A DNA stretch of 64,000 nt from Paraburkholderia bannensis (lineage in GTDB: Bacteria > Pseudomonadota > Gammaproteobacteria > Burkholderiales > Burkholderiaceae). The position numbers and the translations under genes were made by a program. The DNA is taken from the NCBI RefSeq assembly GCF_014200455.1, contig NZ_JACHBW010000015.1, positions 62,001-126,000 on the forward strand, in the 5' to 3' direction. Shown one piece after another: positions 18,110 to 28,474 of the stretch. The notes under the pieces were generated by a model. The model was given only the letters and a program-made list of their open reading frames with translations. It did no database searches and was not told the DNA's origin. How positions within the stretch are numbered: position 1 is the stretch's first letter; the number at the start of each line of letters is the position of its first letter.

Positions 18110-18955
18110 TTATTTCACCGCGCCCAGCGCGAGCCCCTTCACCATATAGCGCTGCAGCCACGCGAACACGACCGAAACCGGTAGCGTGGCCGCGAGCGTC
18201 GCCGCCATCACCAGTTCCCATTCGACGGTGTACTTTCCGGCCACCATGTCGGTGACCTGGACCGTGAGCGTCTTGTTTTCGGGCGAGCGGATCAGCGTGT
18301 AGACCACGGCGAATTCGTTCCACGCGCTGATGAAGGTGAAGATGGCGGTCACAACCACGGCGGGGATCGCGAGCGGCAGGAAGACGCGGAAAACCGCGCC
18401 TGTGCGGCTGCATCCTTCGAGCCACGCGGACTCCTCCAGATCGCGCGGCACCGTCTGGAAATACGACGACAGCATCCACACGGCGAAGGCGATATTGAAC
18501 GCCGCATACGAAACGATCACGCCAATCTTCGAATCCACGAGATTGCTGTCGCCATAGGGAATCATCGCGGCGAGACGGAACAGCCCCACCACCAGCAGAA
18601 TCGGCGAGAGCATTTGCGTGACAAGCAGGAACTGGCGATACGCGCCGCGCCCGCGAAACGGAAAGCGCGCGAGCGCATACGCGGCGGGCAGGCTCACGGC
18701 GAGCGCGAGCGCGGTCGACAGGAACGAAATGACGATGCTGTTGCGTAGCGCCACGCCGAAGTTCGCCGCTTGCCACATATCGACGTAATTCTCCCAGCGC
18801 CAATGCTGCGGCAGCCAGCGCGCCGGATAAACGAACACTTCGTTGGCCGGTTTGAACGAGGTGAAGAACATCACCGCGAACGGAAACAGCACGGCGATGA
18901 CGAGCGGCGAAAGCGCAAGCCAGCACCACAGCGAGCGTTTGAGCTTGCGGTTCAT
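18110..18955 (-). CDS. Carbohydrate ABC transporter permease 2 (MalG-like)
   Basis: A 281-residue inner-membrane permease of the sugar/glycerol-phosphate class. Membrane segments start at residues 10-30 (LALSPLVIAVLFPFAVMFF); the ATPase-contact loop reads DLEESAWLEGCSRTGAVF, and FISAWNEFAVVYTL is typical of MalG/UgpE-type permeases. Start at 18955 gives a 4-bp ATGA overlap with the upstream permease; the longer open frame is spurious. Partner of the permease at 18952-19935 and binding protein at 20086-21318. Substrate unknown. Confidence 0.88.
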   Translation of the reverse strand: MNRKLKRSLWCWLALSPLVIAVLFPFAVMFFTSFKPANEVFVYPARWLPQHWRWENYVDMWQAANFGVALRNSIVISFLSTALALAVSLPAAYALARFPFRGRGAYRQFLLVTQMLSPILLVVGLFRLAAMIPYGDSNLVDSKIGVIVSYAAFNIAFAVWMLSSYFQTVPRDLEESAWLEGCSRTGAVFRVFLPLAIPAVVVTAIFTFISAWNEFAVVYTLIRSPENKTLTVQVTDMVAGKYTVEWELVMAATLAATLPVSVVFAWLQRYMVKGLALGAVK

Positions 18956-19935
18956 GCGAGGTCTCCTTCTGCGCCGCCGCGCTTCGCCTGCACGCGCAGA
19001 TATGCCACCGAGAACGCGAACAGGATCACCAGCATGATGAGCGAGACGGCCGCCGCTTCGCCTGGCCGCCCCAGCCGGAAGCCCAATTCGTAGAGATAGG
19101 TGACGAGGATGTGTGTGCTGTCGTCCGGGCCGCCCTGGGTCATCACCCAGATGATCGGGAACGAGTTGAACACGTAGATCACGTTCAGCAGGATCGCCAT
19201 GTTGATGAAAGGCTTGAGTAGCGGCAGCGTGAGCTGGCGGAACTGCTGCCAGGCGCTCGCGCCGTCGATGCGCGCGGCTTCGTAGATGTCGCCGGGCACG
19301 GAAGAAAGGCCGCCCAGAAAGATCGTGGTGGTAAACGGAATCGACACCAGAATACCCACGGCAATCTCGACGGGGAACGCGTATTCGGGGGTGGCGAGCC
19401 AGTGGATCGGCCCGGCGATCAGGCCGAGCTTCTGCAGCGTGACGTTGACCATGCCGTAATCGTCGTTGAAGGCCCAGCGCCACACCACGGCGGTCATCGT
19501 GAGCGACACCGACCACGGCAGCATGACGATCGTGCGCGCGATGCCGCGTCCATAGAAGTCCTGATTAAGCACCAGCGAGACCGGCACGGAAATGCCCACG
19601 GTGCCCACCACCACGCAGAAGGTCCAGATGATGGTGTTTTTCAGCGCGCTGAGAAATACCGGGTCGCCGAATACGTTGTAGAAGTTCTGCAGCCCGCTGA
19701 AATCGCGGATCTGGCCAAAGCGCGACACATCGTGCAGTGACTGCCAGACGATGTTGAAGATCGGGTAGCTGATGATGAAAAGCGCCAGCGCGAGGCTCGG
19801 CACGATCAGCAGCCACGGGGCGCGGGGCAGGGCGATGTTGCGCTCGGCGCGATTGGGACGGCTCATGCGTTTGCCTGCGCGTGGGAGGTCGTTCGCAACG
19901 CCTGGCGGCGTCTGCTTCAGGGGACCGGTAGTCAT
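18952..19935 (-). CDS. Carbohydrate ABC transporter permease 1 (MalF-like)
   Basis: A 327-residue inner-membrane permease with a first membrane segment at LLIVPSLALALFIISYPIF and the contact loop DIYEAARIDGASAWQQF, the classic sugar-permease EAA motif; VFNSFPIIWVMTQGGP is also family-typical. ATG 19935 is used; ATG 19866 (MSRPN) is equally possible, as neither has a strong ribosome site. Works with the neighbouring permease and binding protein. A 9-bp unit (GCAACAGTC) is doubled just upstream of the gene. Confidence 0.85.
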   Translation of the reverse strand: MTTGPLKQTPPGVANDLPRAGKRMSRPNRAERNIALPRAPWLLIVPSLALALFIISYPIFNIVWQSLHDVSRFGQIRDFSGLQNFYNVFGDPVFLSALKNTIIWTFCVVVGTVGISVPVSLVLNQDFYGRGIARTIVMLPWSVSLTMTAVVWRWAFNDDYGMVNVTLQKLGLIAGPIHWLATPEYAFPVEIAVGILVSIPFTTTIFLGGLSSVPGDIYEAARIDGASAWQQFRQLTLPLLKPFINMAILLNVIYVFNSFPIIWVMTQGGPDDSTHILVTYLYELGFRLGRPGEAAAVSLIMLVILFAFSVAYLRVQAKRGGAEGDLA

Positions 19936-20085
19936 GTCGTGATGCGTCCGGTGTTGCTTGCGATCAGTGGCAACAGTCGCAACAGTCGCAGGCCGTCGAT
20001 CGAACAACGGGCGCGCGACGTAGCGTCATGCTACGCCACGCGCCGGTTCAAGCCGCGATGCCTTGCGGCGGCTGCGTTGGCTGTG

Positions 20086-21318
20086 TCACTTGCCGAGCGA
20101 CTTGTTAGCTTCGGTTGCGGCCTGGTTCAGCGCATCGGCGGGTTTGGCCTTGCCGAGGTAGATCGACTGCATTGCGTTGGTCACGGCCTTGGCGGTGTCT
20201 TCCCAGCCTGTCACCGTGGGCGCGAACTTCGCGTGTGGCAGCAGCGCGACGAAAGCCTTGGTGTCCGGGTCCTGGAACGCCGGATCGGTAGCCTCGGCCT
20301 GGGTGGTCGGCAGGAAGCCTTCGGTGCTGGTGAATTCCACGCGCGGCTGCTTCGTGAACAGGAAGTCGAGGAACTTCCATGCGCTCTTCTTCACCTTCGA
20401 GTTCTTGAACATCATGATCGAGTCCGTGACCGCGTAGGTCGCGGGCGTGGTGGCGACCGGGATCGGATCGATGCCGTACTTGATGTTCGGCGCTTCCTTC
20501 TTCAACTGCTTGGCGAGGAACGGTGCGGAGATCATCATCGCCACCCGGCCTTGTTTGAAGAGGTTTTGCACGTCTTCGCGGCTGTAGCCGGTGACGCCCG
20601 GCTCCGTGAGGCCCTCATCGATGAGCTGTTTGTAGAGCGTGGCGGCCTTCACGCCGGCGGCCGAATTGAACGCGGCCTTGTTGTCCTTGCCCACCACGTC
20701 GCCGCCGTGGGTCCACAGCGCGTAATAGAAGTACACGTCGGTTTCGATTTCCTTGCCTTGCAGGCCGAACCCGGCGATGCCCTTGGCCTTGAGCTTCTTC
20801 GACGCGTCGATCACGTCGTTCCACGTCTTCGGGCCGTTCGGATAGCCCACCGAGGCGAGCATGTCCTTGTTGTAGTAGAGCGCGCGGGCCGAAGCCGCGA
20901 TCGGCAGGCCGTAGATCTTGCCGTTGATTTCACCGGGCGCCAGGAACGGGCCAATGAAGCGGCCCTTGAAATTGGCGTCCATATAGGGATCGAGCGGCTC
21001 GGCAATGTCGTCCTTCACGAAGTCCAGCAGCCAGCGCGTGCCGATGATCGCGAGGTCGGCGTTGGCGCCGCCGGAGATATCCGTCTGCAGTTTCTGTTGC
21101 AGCGAATCCCAGTTCACGTCTTCGATCTTGATGGTCGTGCCGGGGTTGGCGGCTTCGAACTGTTTGGCCATTTTTTCGAAGTACGGGGCCGTAGCGTCGC
21201 TGTAGTGGGCGACGGTCACGCGGACCGTATCGGCATGCGCCGCGACGGTAATACCCGCAAACGCGAGTGCGACGGCGAGCTTGCCGAGCGTGGTGGATGC
21301 ACGTGCCTTAAACGCCAT
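20086..21318 (-). CDS. Carbohydrate ABC transporter substrate-binding protein (MalE/UgpB type)
   Basis: A 410-residue secreted binding protein. Signal peptide at about residues 1-29 (basic start, LAVALAFAGITVAAHA, then A|D). The body carries SBP family 1 features: KQFEAANPGTTIKIE, ADLAIIGTRWLLDF, and GKIYGLPIAASARALYYNKDML. A strong AGGAGAG site precedes the ATG. First gene of a minus-strand transporter operon whose ATPase is encoded on the other side of the divergent promoter at 22420. The ligand cannot be told; a sugar or polyol is likely given the RpiR regulator and dehydrogenase. Confidence 0.88.
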   Translation of the reverse strand: MAFKARASTTLGKLAVALAFAGITVAAHADTVRVTVAHYSDATAPYFEKMAKQFEAANPGTTIKIEDVNWDSLQQKLQTDISGGANADLAIIGTRWLLDFVKDDIAEPLDPYMDANFKGRFIGPFLAPGEINGKIYGLPIAASARALYYNKDMLASVGYPNGPKTWNDVIDASKKLKAKGIAGFGLQGKEIETDVYFYYALWTHGGDVVGKDNKAAFNSAAGVKAATLYKQLIDEGLTEPGVTGYSREDVQNLFKQGRVAMMISAPFLAKQLKKEAPNIKYGIDPIPVATTPATYAVTDSIMMFKNSKVKKSAWKFLDFLFTKQPRVEFTSTEGFLPTTQAEATDPAFQDPDTKAFVALLPHAKFAPTVTGWEDTAKAVTNAMQSIYLGKAKPADALNQAATEANKSLGK

Positions 21319-21608
21319 TCTGTCTCTCCTAACGTGGTTATCTGGCTGGCCTTGCGTTGTTTGAAAAAATCCTACAGGATGAAAAAAGCGTTGTCACCTG
21401 GGAATCGCGATATTGTTTTCTGCTCCTGAATTTGCATAACATGCGGTAAAACAAGGGGAATCGCCGCAGTTCAATATTTGGGATGCCTACGTGTAAACTC
21501 TTGATCGTTGCTGTGATCAATGATTGAAAACATCGTGATGTTGGAAATTTACAGGCATGGCGAGGAACTGCGCCGCGCCCGAAAGCAACCTTTCACGGAG
21601 AGTCGACA

Positions 21609-22382
21609 ATGAGCCGGGTGGTGCTGGTGACGGGCGCGTGCGGCGGGATAGGCCGTGCGTTGTGCAAACGATTCGTCGACGCGGGCGACACCGTGCTCGC
21701 GCTGGACCGCGAGGGCGCGGCCGTGCAGCAACTCGCCGGTGAATTCGGCGCGCAACGCCTCGAAGCGCTGGCCGCCGACGTGAGCGACGCAGCCGCGCTG
21801 GCGGATGCCGTGGCGCGGGCCGTCGCCGCGCGTGGGCCGGTGGACGTGGCAGTGGCGAACGCGGGCGGCGCGCTCGGCACGACGCTCGCACACACGGATG
21901 CCGCGAGCTGGCGCCGCGACGTCGACCTGAATCTGAACGGCAGCTACTACACCGTGGAAGCGGTGCGGGCCTCGATGATCGAGCGCGGGCGAGGCGTGCT
22001 GGTGCTGATCGGCTCCGTGAACGGCTTGAGCGCGCTTGGCCATCCCGCGTACAGCGCGGCCAAGGCGGCACTGGTGAGCTATACGAAAGCGCTGGCGATG
22101 GAGCTGGGGCCGCACTGCATCCGCGCGAATATCGTCTGCCCCGGCACCGTCAAAACCCAGGCGTGGCACTCGCGCGTGGCGAAGAATCCAGAAATATTCG
22201 AACAACTAAAGAAATGGTATCCGCTCGGCGACGTGGCCACGCCCGAGGATATCGCCGATGCCGTGCAGTTTCTCGCCTCGCCGCATGCGCGCGTGATTAC
22301 GGGTGTTGCGTTGCCGGTGGATGCGGGGCTGATGGCGGGCAACCGGTTGATGGCGAACGAACTCACGCTCGACGAAATCTGA
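21609..22382 (+). CDS. Short-chain dehydrogenase/reductase
   Basis: A 257-residue classical SDR. The NAD(P)-binding loop is TGACGGIG at about residues 8-15, an acidic residue at the end of the second strand (ALDRE) suggests NAD preference, NAG is at about 84-86, and the catalytic triad is Ser in IGSVNG with Tyr and Lys in YSAAK. The first gene of the plus-strand arm of the sugar module, 37 bp before the ATPase, so it probably oxidises the imported sugar or polyol. Substrate not recognisable. Confidence 0.85.
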   Translation: MSRVVLVTGACGGIGRALCKRFVDAGDTVLALDREGAAVQQLAGEFGAQRLEALAADVSDAAALADAVARAVAARGPVDVAVANAGGALGTTLAHTDAASWRRDVDLNLNGSYYTVEAVRASMIERGRGVLVLIGSVNGLSALGHPAYSAAKAALVSYTKALAMELGPHCIRANIVCPGTVKTQAWHSRVAKNPEIFEQLKKWYPLGDVATPEDIADAVQFLASPHARVITGVALPVDAGLMAGNRLMANELTLDEI

Positions 22383-22419
22383 AGCACACACGGACGCACA
22401 AAGTGCACACGAGGACAGC

Positions 22420-23499
<1,080 letters not shown>

Positions 23500-23579
23500 T
23501 GAGGTGAGTGTCCGGCCTCAGGCCTCGCATCGCTCGCGCCTTCCCTGGTTCATCCACGGCTCACTCCACGGAAAATAGC

Positions 23580-24452
23580 TTGCCGGTCTCCAACCTGATC
23601 CATCACATCCGCAATGTCGCGGAGTCGCTGCGGCCCGCCGAACGCAAGGTCGCGGAGATGGTGCTCGCCGACATCGACTTCGCGATGCGCGCGAGCATCA
23701 CCGAACTTGCGTTGCGCGCCGATGTGTCCGAGCCTTCGGTCACGCGCTTTTGCCGTGCGGTGGGCGCGCATGGCCTGCGCGACTTCAAGATGCGGCTGGC
23801 GCAAAGCGCGGCGGGCGGCATGCCGTTCGCGGCGGCGCAGGAGGTGACGAGCGGCGATGTCACGCAGATCGGCACGCTGCTCGATAACGTGGCGGAAGCG
23901 GTGGTGCAGGGTGTCAAGCACGCGCGCGCGTCGCTCGATCCGGCGGTGTTCGAGGCGGCGGCAGCGGCGCTTGGCAGCGCGCGGCGCGTCTATTTCTTCG
24001 GTGTGGGTGCGGGGTCGGGGCTGGTGGCGCAGGACGCGGCGTTGCGTCTGCTGCGTCTGGATATCGCGGCGAGCGCGTTTACGGACGCGCATTTGCAGCG
24101 GCTTTATGCGGGGCTGCTGGAACCCGGCGATGTGGCGTTTGCGATTTCGCAGTCGGGGCGCAGTGTGGAAGTCAACGAGAGCATCCAGATCGCCAAGGAG
24201 CGCGGCGCGACCACGATTGCGCTGACCAATGCGGGCTCGAGGTTGGCGTGGGTGGTCGATATTCCCCTGCTGCTGCGTGTGCCTGCCGCGCAGGAGCCGC
24301 ATGCGCCAGGTGTTGCGCGTATCGCGCATCTGGCGGTGATCGATGCGCTGGCGATTGCCGTGGCGATGGGGCTGACGCCGCGCACGCTGGAGAAGATGCG
24401 GGAAGCGCAGACGCGCAGTGGCTCGGACAGTGTGGGGGAGGTGAAGGAGTGA
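23580..24452 (+). CDS. MurR/RpiR family transcriptional regulator
   Basis: A 290-residue regulator with an N-terminal helix-turn-helix (about residues 15-75: SITELALRADVSEPSVTRFCRAVG) and a C-terminal SIS sugar-phosphate-binding domain (about 125-265: VYFFGVGAGSGLVAQDAALRLL, AISQSGRSVEVNESI). The TTG at 23580 follows a GGA-containing site and gives the family length; an upstream start at 23508 is less likely. Last gene of the sugar module, expected to sense a phosphorylated sugar and control both divergent arms. Confidence 0.85.
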   Translation: MPVSNLIHHIRNVAESLRPAERKVAEMVLADIDFAMRASITELALRADVSEPSVTRFCRAVGAHGLRDFKMRLAQSAAGGMPFAAAQEVTSGDVTQIGTLLDNVAEAVVQGVKHARASLDPAVFEAAAAALGSARRVYFFGVGAGSGLVAQDAALRLLRLDIAASAFTDAHLQRLYAGLLEPGDVAFAISQSGRSVEVNESIQIAKERGATTIALTNAGSRLAWVVDIPLLLRVPAAQEPHAPGVARIAHLAVIDALAIAVAMGLTPRTLEKMREAQTRSGSDSVGEVKE

Positions 24453-24660
24453 GGGGCGTCTGCCGCGCGAAGGCGATTGCATCGACGTCCGCCTGGCGTT
24501 CTCCAGCCGCCACGGCGCGCAGATCGAGCCGCCCGTCCGTCGCCCAGTTTTTTAGGGACGTAGCGCATCGCGTCGTCTGTCAGAAATCCCCCGGGCATAT
24601 TGAGACGTCACTAGACTTCAGCGTTATCCGCTTTGCGTCCCAGCACGCTTTGTCTGCGTC

Positions 24661-26859
24661 ATGTCCCGTCCTCACGTTCCCGAAGTTTCCGAACCTCTCT
24701 CGCACGCCCTGCTCGCCGCCGAATCCGCCTGGCAACGCGGCGAAACCGAACTCGCTCGCGAGCTATGCGCGCAGTCGATCGCCGCCAATCCCCATGACGC
24801 CGATGCGCTCAACCTCGCCGCGATCCTTGAAATTCACTGCGACCCGCCGAAGGCGCGCGCGTTGATCGAACGCGCGCTGGCCGTGCGCGAAGCCCCGCAT
24901 TTCCTTGTGACGCTCGCAATGGCCTGCGACGCGTCGGCCCGCGATACGGCGATTCGCGCCTTGCAGCGCGCTCTCGAACTTGAACCGGACTCCCCGATCG
25001 CACTCAACAATCTCGGCCATCTGCATGGCGAAGCGGGTGACAGCGCCGCGGCGTCGGACTGCTTCGAGCGCGCCATCGCGCTTGCGCCCGCGCACGCGGT
25101 CATCCACTTCAACTACGGGACGATGCTGTCGAACGCGGGCGAACTGGAGCGCGCTGAAACAGCGCTACGGCGCACGCTCGAACTCGCGCCCACCTACGTG
25201 AACGCCTGGAACAACCTCGGGCAAGTGCTGCTGAAAATGCATCGGCAAAGCGAAGCGCTTGCCATCTTCGAACACGCTCGCGCGCTTGCGCCCGATTCCG
25301 TCGCGGTGCTGACCAACCTCGGTTCCGTGTTGACGGGCGCGGGCCGCATCGGCGAAGCGAAAGCCGCGCTCGAATGCGCCATTGCGCTGGAGCCTGGCCG
25401 CGTGTCGGCCTGGAACAACCTGGGCAACCTGCATTTGCAGTTGGGGCAGGTGGACGAGGCGCATGCCGCGTTTGCACAAGCCATCGCGCTGAAGCCGGAT
25501 TTCACCGATGCGCTGCTCAATCTCGGCAACGTGCACAGCAAGATGGGACGCATCGACGAGGCGATTGCCAGCTATCGCCGCGCGCTGGCGAGCCAGCCCG
25601 CGCATATCGGCGCGCACAGCAATCTGCTGTTTGCGCTGATGTTCGCAAATGACGATGCTTACGCGGTGCGTGCCGAGGCGCAGCGCTTCGCCTTGCAGCA
25701 CGAATCCGCTTTGCTCGCCGCAAGCGCGCATACGCGCTATGCGAACACGCGCGAACCCGGGCGGCGCTTGCGCATCGGTTATGTGTCGCCGGATTTCCGC
25801 AATCATTGCCAGTCGCTCTTCACGATGCCGCTGCTGCGCCATCACGATCACGTGCACTTCGAGATCGTCTGCTATGCGCTGGGCAACCGGCGCGATGACG
25901 TGACGGCGCAACTCAAGCTCCACGCCGATGTATGGCGCGAAGCGGGCGAACTGGACGATGCGTGCCTTGCGCAGCAGATTCGCAACGACGGCATCGACAT
26001 TCTTGTCGATCTGACGATGCATATGGACGGCGCGCGGCGTCTGCTGTTCGCGCGGCGGCCCGCGCCTGTGCAGGTCGCATGGCTCGCGTACCCGGGTACG
26101 ACGGGCAGCCCGTCGATTGGCTGGCGGCTCACTGATCCGTGGATCGATCCACCCAATACGCCGAATATCGACGACCAGTACACCGAGCGCTCGCTGCGTC
26201 TTGCCGATGCATTCTGGTGCTACGACGCGCTGACCTCGACGCCCGAAGTCAGCGCTTTGCCAGCGCTCAAGAACGGTTTCATTACGTTCGGTTGCCTGAA
26301 TAATCCCTGCAAGCTGACCGATGCCACGCTGGCGCTCTGGGCGCGTGTCTTCGCCGCGCTGCCCGACGCGCGGCTCATTCTGATGGCCCCGCCGGGCCGG
26401 GCGCGCGAGCAGCTTTTGATGCGCCTTCAGGCGATAGGCGTCGAGCCTGCGCGTGTGAGCTTCAGCGGCTTCCAGGCGCGTGCCGACTACCTGCACATGT
26501 ATCGGCAGTTTGATATCGCGCTGGATACGTTTCCGGCCAATGGCCACACCACCAGTCTCGACGCCTTCTGGATGGGGGTGCCGGTGCCCACGCGCTACGG
26601 GCACTCGGCGACAAGTCGCGCGGGCCTCTGCCTGCTCGCGAATCTGGGTTTGCCGGAACTGGCGACCGATAACGACGCCGGTTACGCCGCCATCGTCACC
26701 GCGCTCGCCCTCGATCTGCCGCGCCTTGCGGCGTTGCGCGCGGGCTTGCGCGCACGCATGCAGGCGTCGCCGCTGATGGACGGCGCGCGCTTCGCGCGCA
26801 ACATGGAAGCCGCGTTCCGGCACATGTGGCAAGCGTGGTGCGACGAGGCGCGCGCCTAG
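24661..26859 (+). CDS. TPR protein with SPINDLY/OGT-type glycosyltransferase domain (GT41)
   Basis: A 732-residue protein. Residues about 10-350 hold roughly eight to nine TPR units (for example AWNNLGNLHLQLGQVDEAHAAF). Residues about 370-725 match the O-GlcNAc-transferase catalytic region: RIGYVSPDFRNHCQSLF keeps the His after DFRN, FGCLNNPCKLTDATLALWARV keeps the UDP-binding Lys, and NGHTTSLDAFWMGVPVPT is the donor-site loop. Bacterial relatives glycosylate surface or flagellar proteins; the target here is unknown. Cytoplasmic, no signal peptide. Its TAG stop shares a CTAG palindrome with the stop of the convergent P450 gene. Confidence 0.85.
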   Translation: MSRPHVPEVSEPLSHALLAAESAWQRGETELARELCAQSIAANPHDADALNLAAILEIHCDPPKARALIERALAVREAPHFLVTLAMACDASARDTAIRALQRALELEPDSPIALNNLGHLHGEAGDSAAASDCFERAIALAPAHAVIHFNYGTMLSNAGELERAETALRRTLELAPTYVNAWNNLGQVLLKMHRQSEALAIFEHARALAPDSVAVLTNLGSVLTGAGRIGEAKAALECAIALEPGRVSAWNNLGNLHLQLGQVDEAHAAFAQAIALKPDFTDALLNLGNVHSKMGRIDEAIASYRRALASQPAHIGAHSNLLFALMFANDDAYAVRAEAQRFALQHESALLAASAHTRYANTREPGRRLRIGYVSPDFRNHCQSLFTMPLLRHHDHVHFEIVCYALGNRRDDVTAQLKLHADVWREAGELDDACLAQQIRNDGIDILVDLTMHMDGARRLLFARRPAPVQVAWLAYPGTTGSPSIGWRLTDPWIDPPNTPNIDDQYTERSLRLADAFWCYDALTSTPEVSALPALKNGFITFGCLNNPCKLTDATLALWARVFAALPDARLILMAPPGRAREQLLMRLQAIGVEPARVSFSGFQARADYLHMYRQFDIALDTFPANGHTTSLDAFWMGVPVPTRYGHSATSRAGLCLLANLGLPELATDNDAGYAAIVTALALDLPRLAALRAGLRARMQASPLMDGARFARNMEAAFRHMWQAWCDEARA

Positions 26860-28325
26860 CGCACGCGCCTGGTCAACTTCACCGGCATGGTGTCCGGCAC
26901 CATCGTGAACGCGGACACCTCGTTGATCTTCGCCGGATCGATGGCCAGTTCGATCGAGAATTCGTTCATCAGCATGGAGAGCGCCAGGCGCATTTCCACG
27001 GTCGCCAGATGACGCCCGGGGCACACACGCGGTCCCGCGCCAAACTGCAGATACGCGCGCACTTCATGCGCGCCGGCGTGGGCGGCCTGGGCGGCCTGGT
27101 CGGCGTGCTCGCCCTTGCGCATCCAGCGCCAAGGATCGTAGCGCTGCGGATCGACGAAGTTCTTCGCGTCGATCATGGCGGGCCGCGCGACGAAGAACAT
27201 GCGCGTGCCCTTGGGCAGCGCGACGTCATCCACCACCACGTCTTCGAGCGGCTCGAACGAATGCACGGCGGCCACCGGGCGCAGGCGCGTCGCCTCGATG
27301 CAGATCGCCTCGAAAATATCGAGTTCCTTGAGCGTGGCGTAGTCGGGGCAAACGGGCGCGTCGCCCAGCACCCGATGCGCTTCGTCGCCCAGATGCTTCT
27401 GCAACGCTGAATCGGCGACCAGATAGGGCAGGGTCCAGGCGATCGAATCGGCGGTCGTGTCCTCGCCCGCGAGGAGGATGGTGAGCACGTTGGCGCGGAT
27501 CTGCGCGTCGGTGATGGCGCCGTGCTCGCCGCCTGGTTCTACACCTTGCTGCTGCACTAGCATCGCTTCCATCAGATTGCGCGGGGTGTCCGACGGCTCG
27601 TCGCGCATGCGCTCGCGCGCGCGCGTCATCATCGAGTCGATGTAGCGATGCACTTCCACCAGCGATTGATCGAGCTTGCGGTCCGCCGGCAGCTTGAAGA
27701 CGCGCCAGTACGGAAACAGCGCGTTGATGCGGCCCATCACGCTCGGCAGGATGCGCTCCAGGTGCTCCTGGATCACGCCGTGATCGCGCTCCAGCGTGCG
27801 CGGATCTTCGCCGAACGCCAGCGCGCTCGTCACATCCACGGTGTAGCGCTTGAGGTCGTCGGTCATCTCCACGGTCTCGCCGCGCTCGGCGGCGCGCAGC
27901 CAGCGCGTGCGCAGGCGCTGCGTGATGTCCGCGAGGGTGGGGTAGAACGCCTTGATGTTGTTGATCGAGAGCGCCTGCATCACCAGACGCCGATGCGTTT
28001 CCCACGCCGCGCCTTCGGCGGAAAAGAGGCCGTTGGCGCCCATTTCTTCGAGTACGGCTTCGATCGGCTGGTAGCGGCGGTAGCGGTGCGGACGCTCGCG
28101 CATGATCTGCTGGATCAGCTCGGTGTCGGTCCAGATCGTGATGGGAATGTTGCCCACCTGGAAGCGGTACGGCGTGCCGAGTTCTTCGGCCCAGCGTTCG
28201 AGGATCAGATGCAGGCGCGTGGGCGACAGCTGCAGCAGATTGCCGATGAGCGGCAGGCCGCGCGGACAGGGAAGATCGGCGACCTGGCGCAGCGCCGCGT
28301 TGGAACCGGTGGAGGCCGTGCTCAT
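26856..28325 (-). CDS. Cytochrome P450
   Basis: A 489-residue soluble P450. The oxygen-activation helix reads LLAGEDTTADSIAW, the K-helix ExxR is EATR, and the heme loop FGAGPRVCPGRHLA places the proximal thiolate at about Cys435. The AGEDTT form and long N-terminus (PRGLPLIGNLLQL) resemble self-standing class II-like bacterial P450s rather than camphor-type ones. No ferredoxin or reductase gene is adjacent. ATG 28325 is chosen from homology-like start MSTAST; the long upstream frame is an artefact of a 9-bp repeat. Substrate unknown. Confidence 0.88.
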   Translation of the reverse strand: MSTASTGSNAALRQVADLPCPRGLPLIGNLLQLSPTRLHLILERWAEELGTPYRFQVGNIPITIWTDTELIQQIMRERPHRYRRYQPIEAVLEEMGANGLFSAEGAAWETHRRLVMQALSINNIKAFYPTLADITQRLRTRWLRAAERGETVEMTDDLKRYTVDVTSALAFGEDPRTLERDHGVIQEHLERILPSVMGRINALFPYWRVFKLPADRKLDQSLVEVHRYIDSMMTRARERMRDEPSDTPRNLMEAMLVQQQGVEPGGEHGAITDAQIRANVLTILLAGEDTTADSIAWTLPYLVADSALQKHLGDEAHRVLGDAPVCPDYATLKELDIFEAICIEATRLRPVAAVHSFEPLEDVVVDDVALPKGTRMFFVARPAMIDAKNFVDPQRYDPWRWMRKGEHADQAAQAAHAGAHEVRAYLQFGAGPRVCPGRHLATVEMRLALSMLMNEFSIELAIDPAKINEVSAFTMVPDTMPVKLTRRVR

Positions 28326-28342
28326 GGGCGGGTCCTTGTGCC

Positions 28343-28387
28343 TGATTGGCGTGGTTGACGTGGTTGGTCTGGTTGGCCTGGTTGGTC
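28343..28387 (-). repeat. Five tandem 9-bp units upstream of the P450 start
   Basis: Plus-strand units TGATTGGCG, TGGTTGACG, TGGTTGGTC, TGGTTGGCC, TGGTTGGTC run without interruption and end 17 bp from the P450 ATG, within its untranslated leader. Because the period is a multiple of three the array does not shift reading frames; copy-number change would alter leader length. Confidence 0.85.
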
Positions 28388-28474
28388 TGTCTGATGCGGC
28401 GGCGCTGCGCTCTCGTGTGCGCAGTCTTGCAGGTGCTGAATATCGCGCGTCGAAAACGCGATTATATCGACGGC

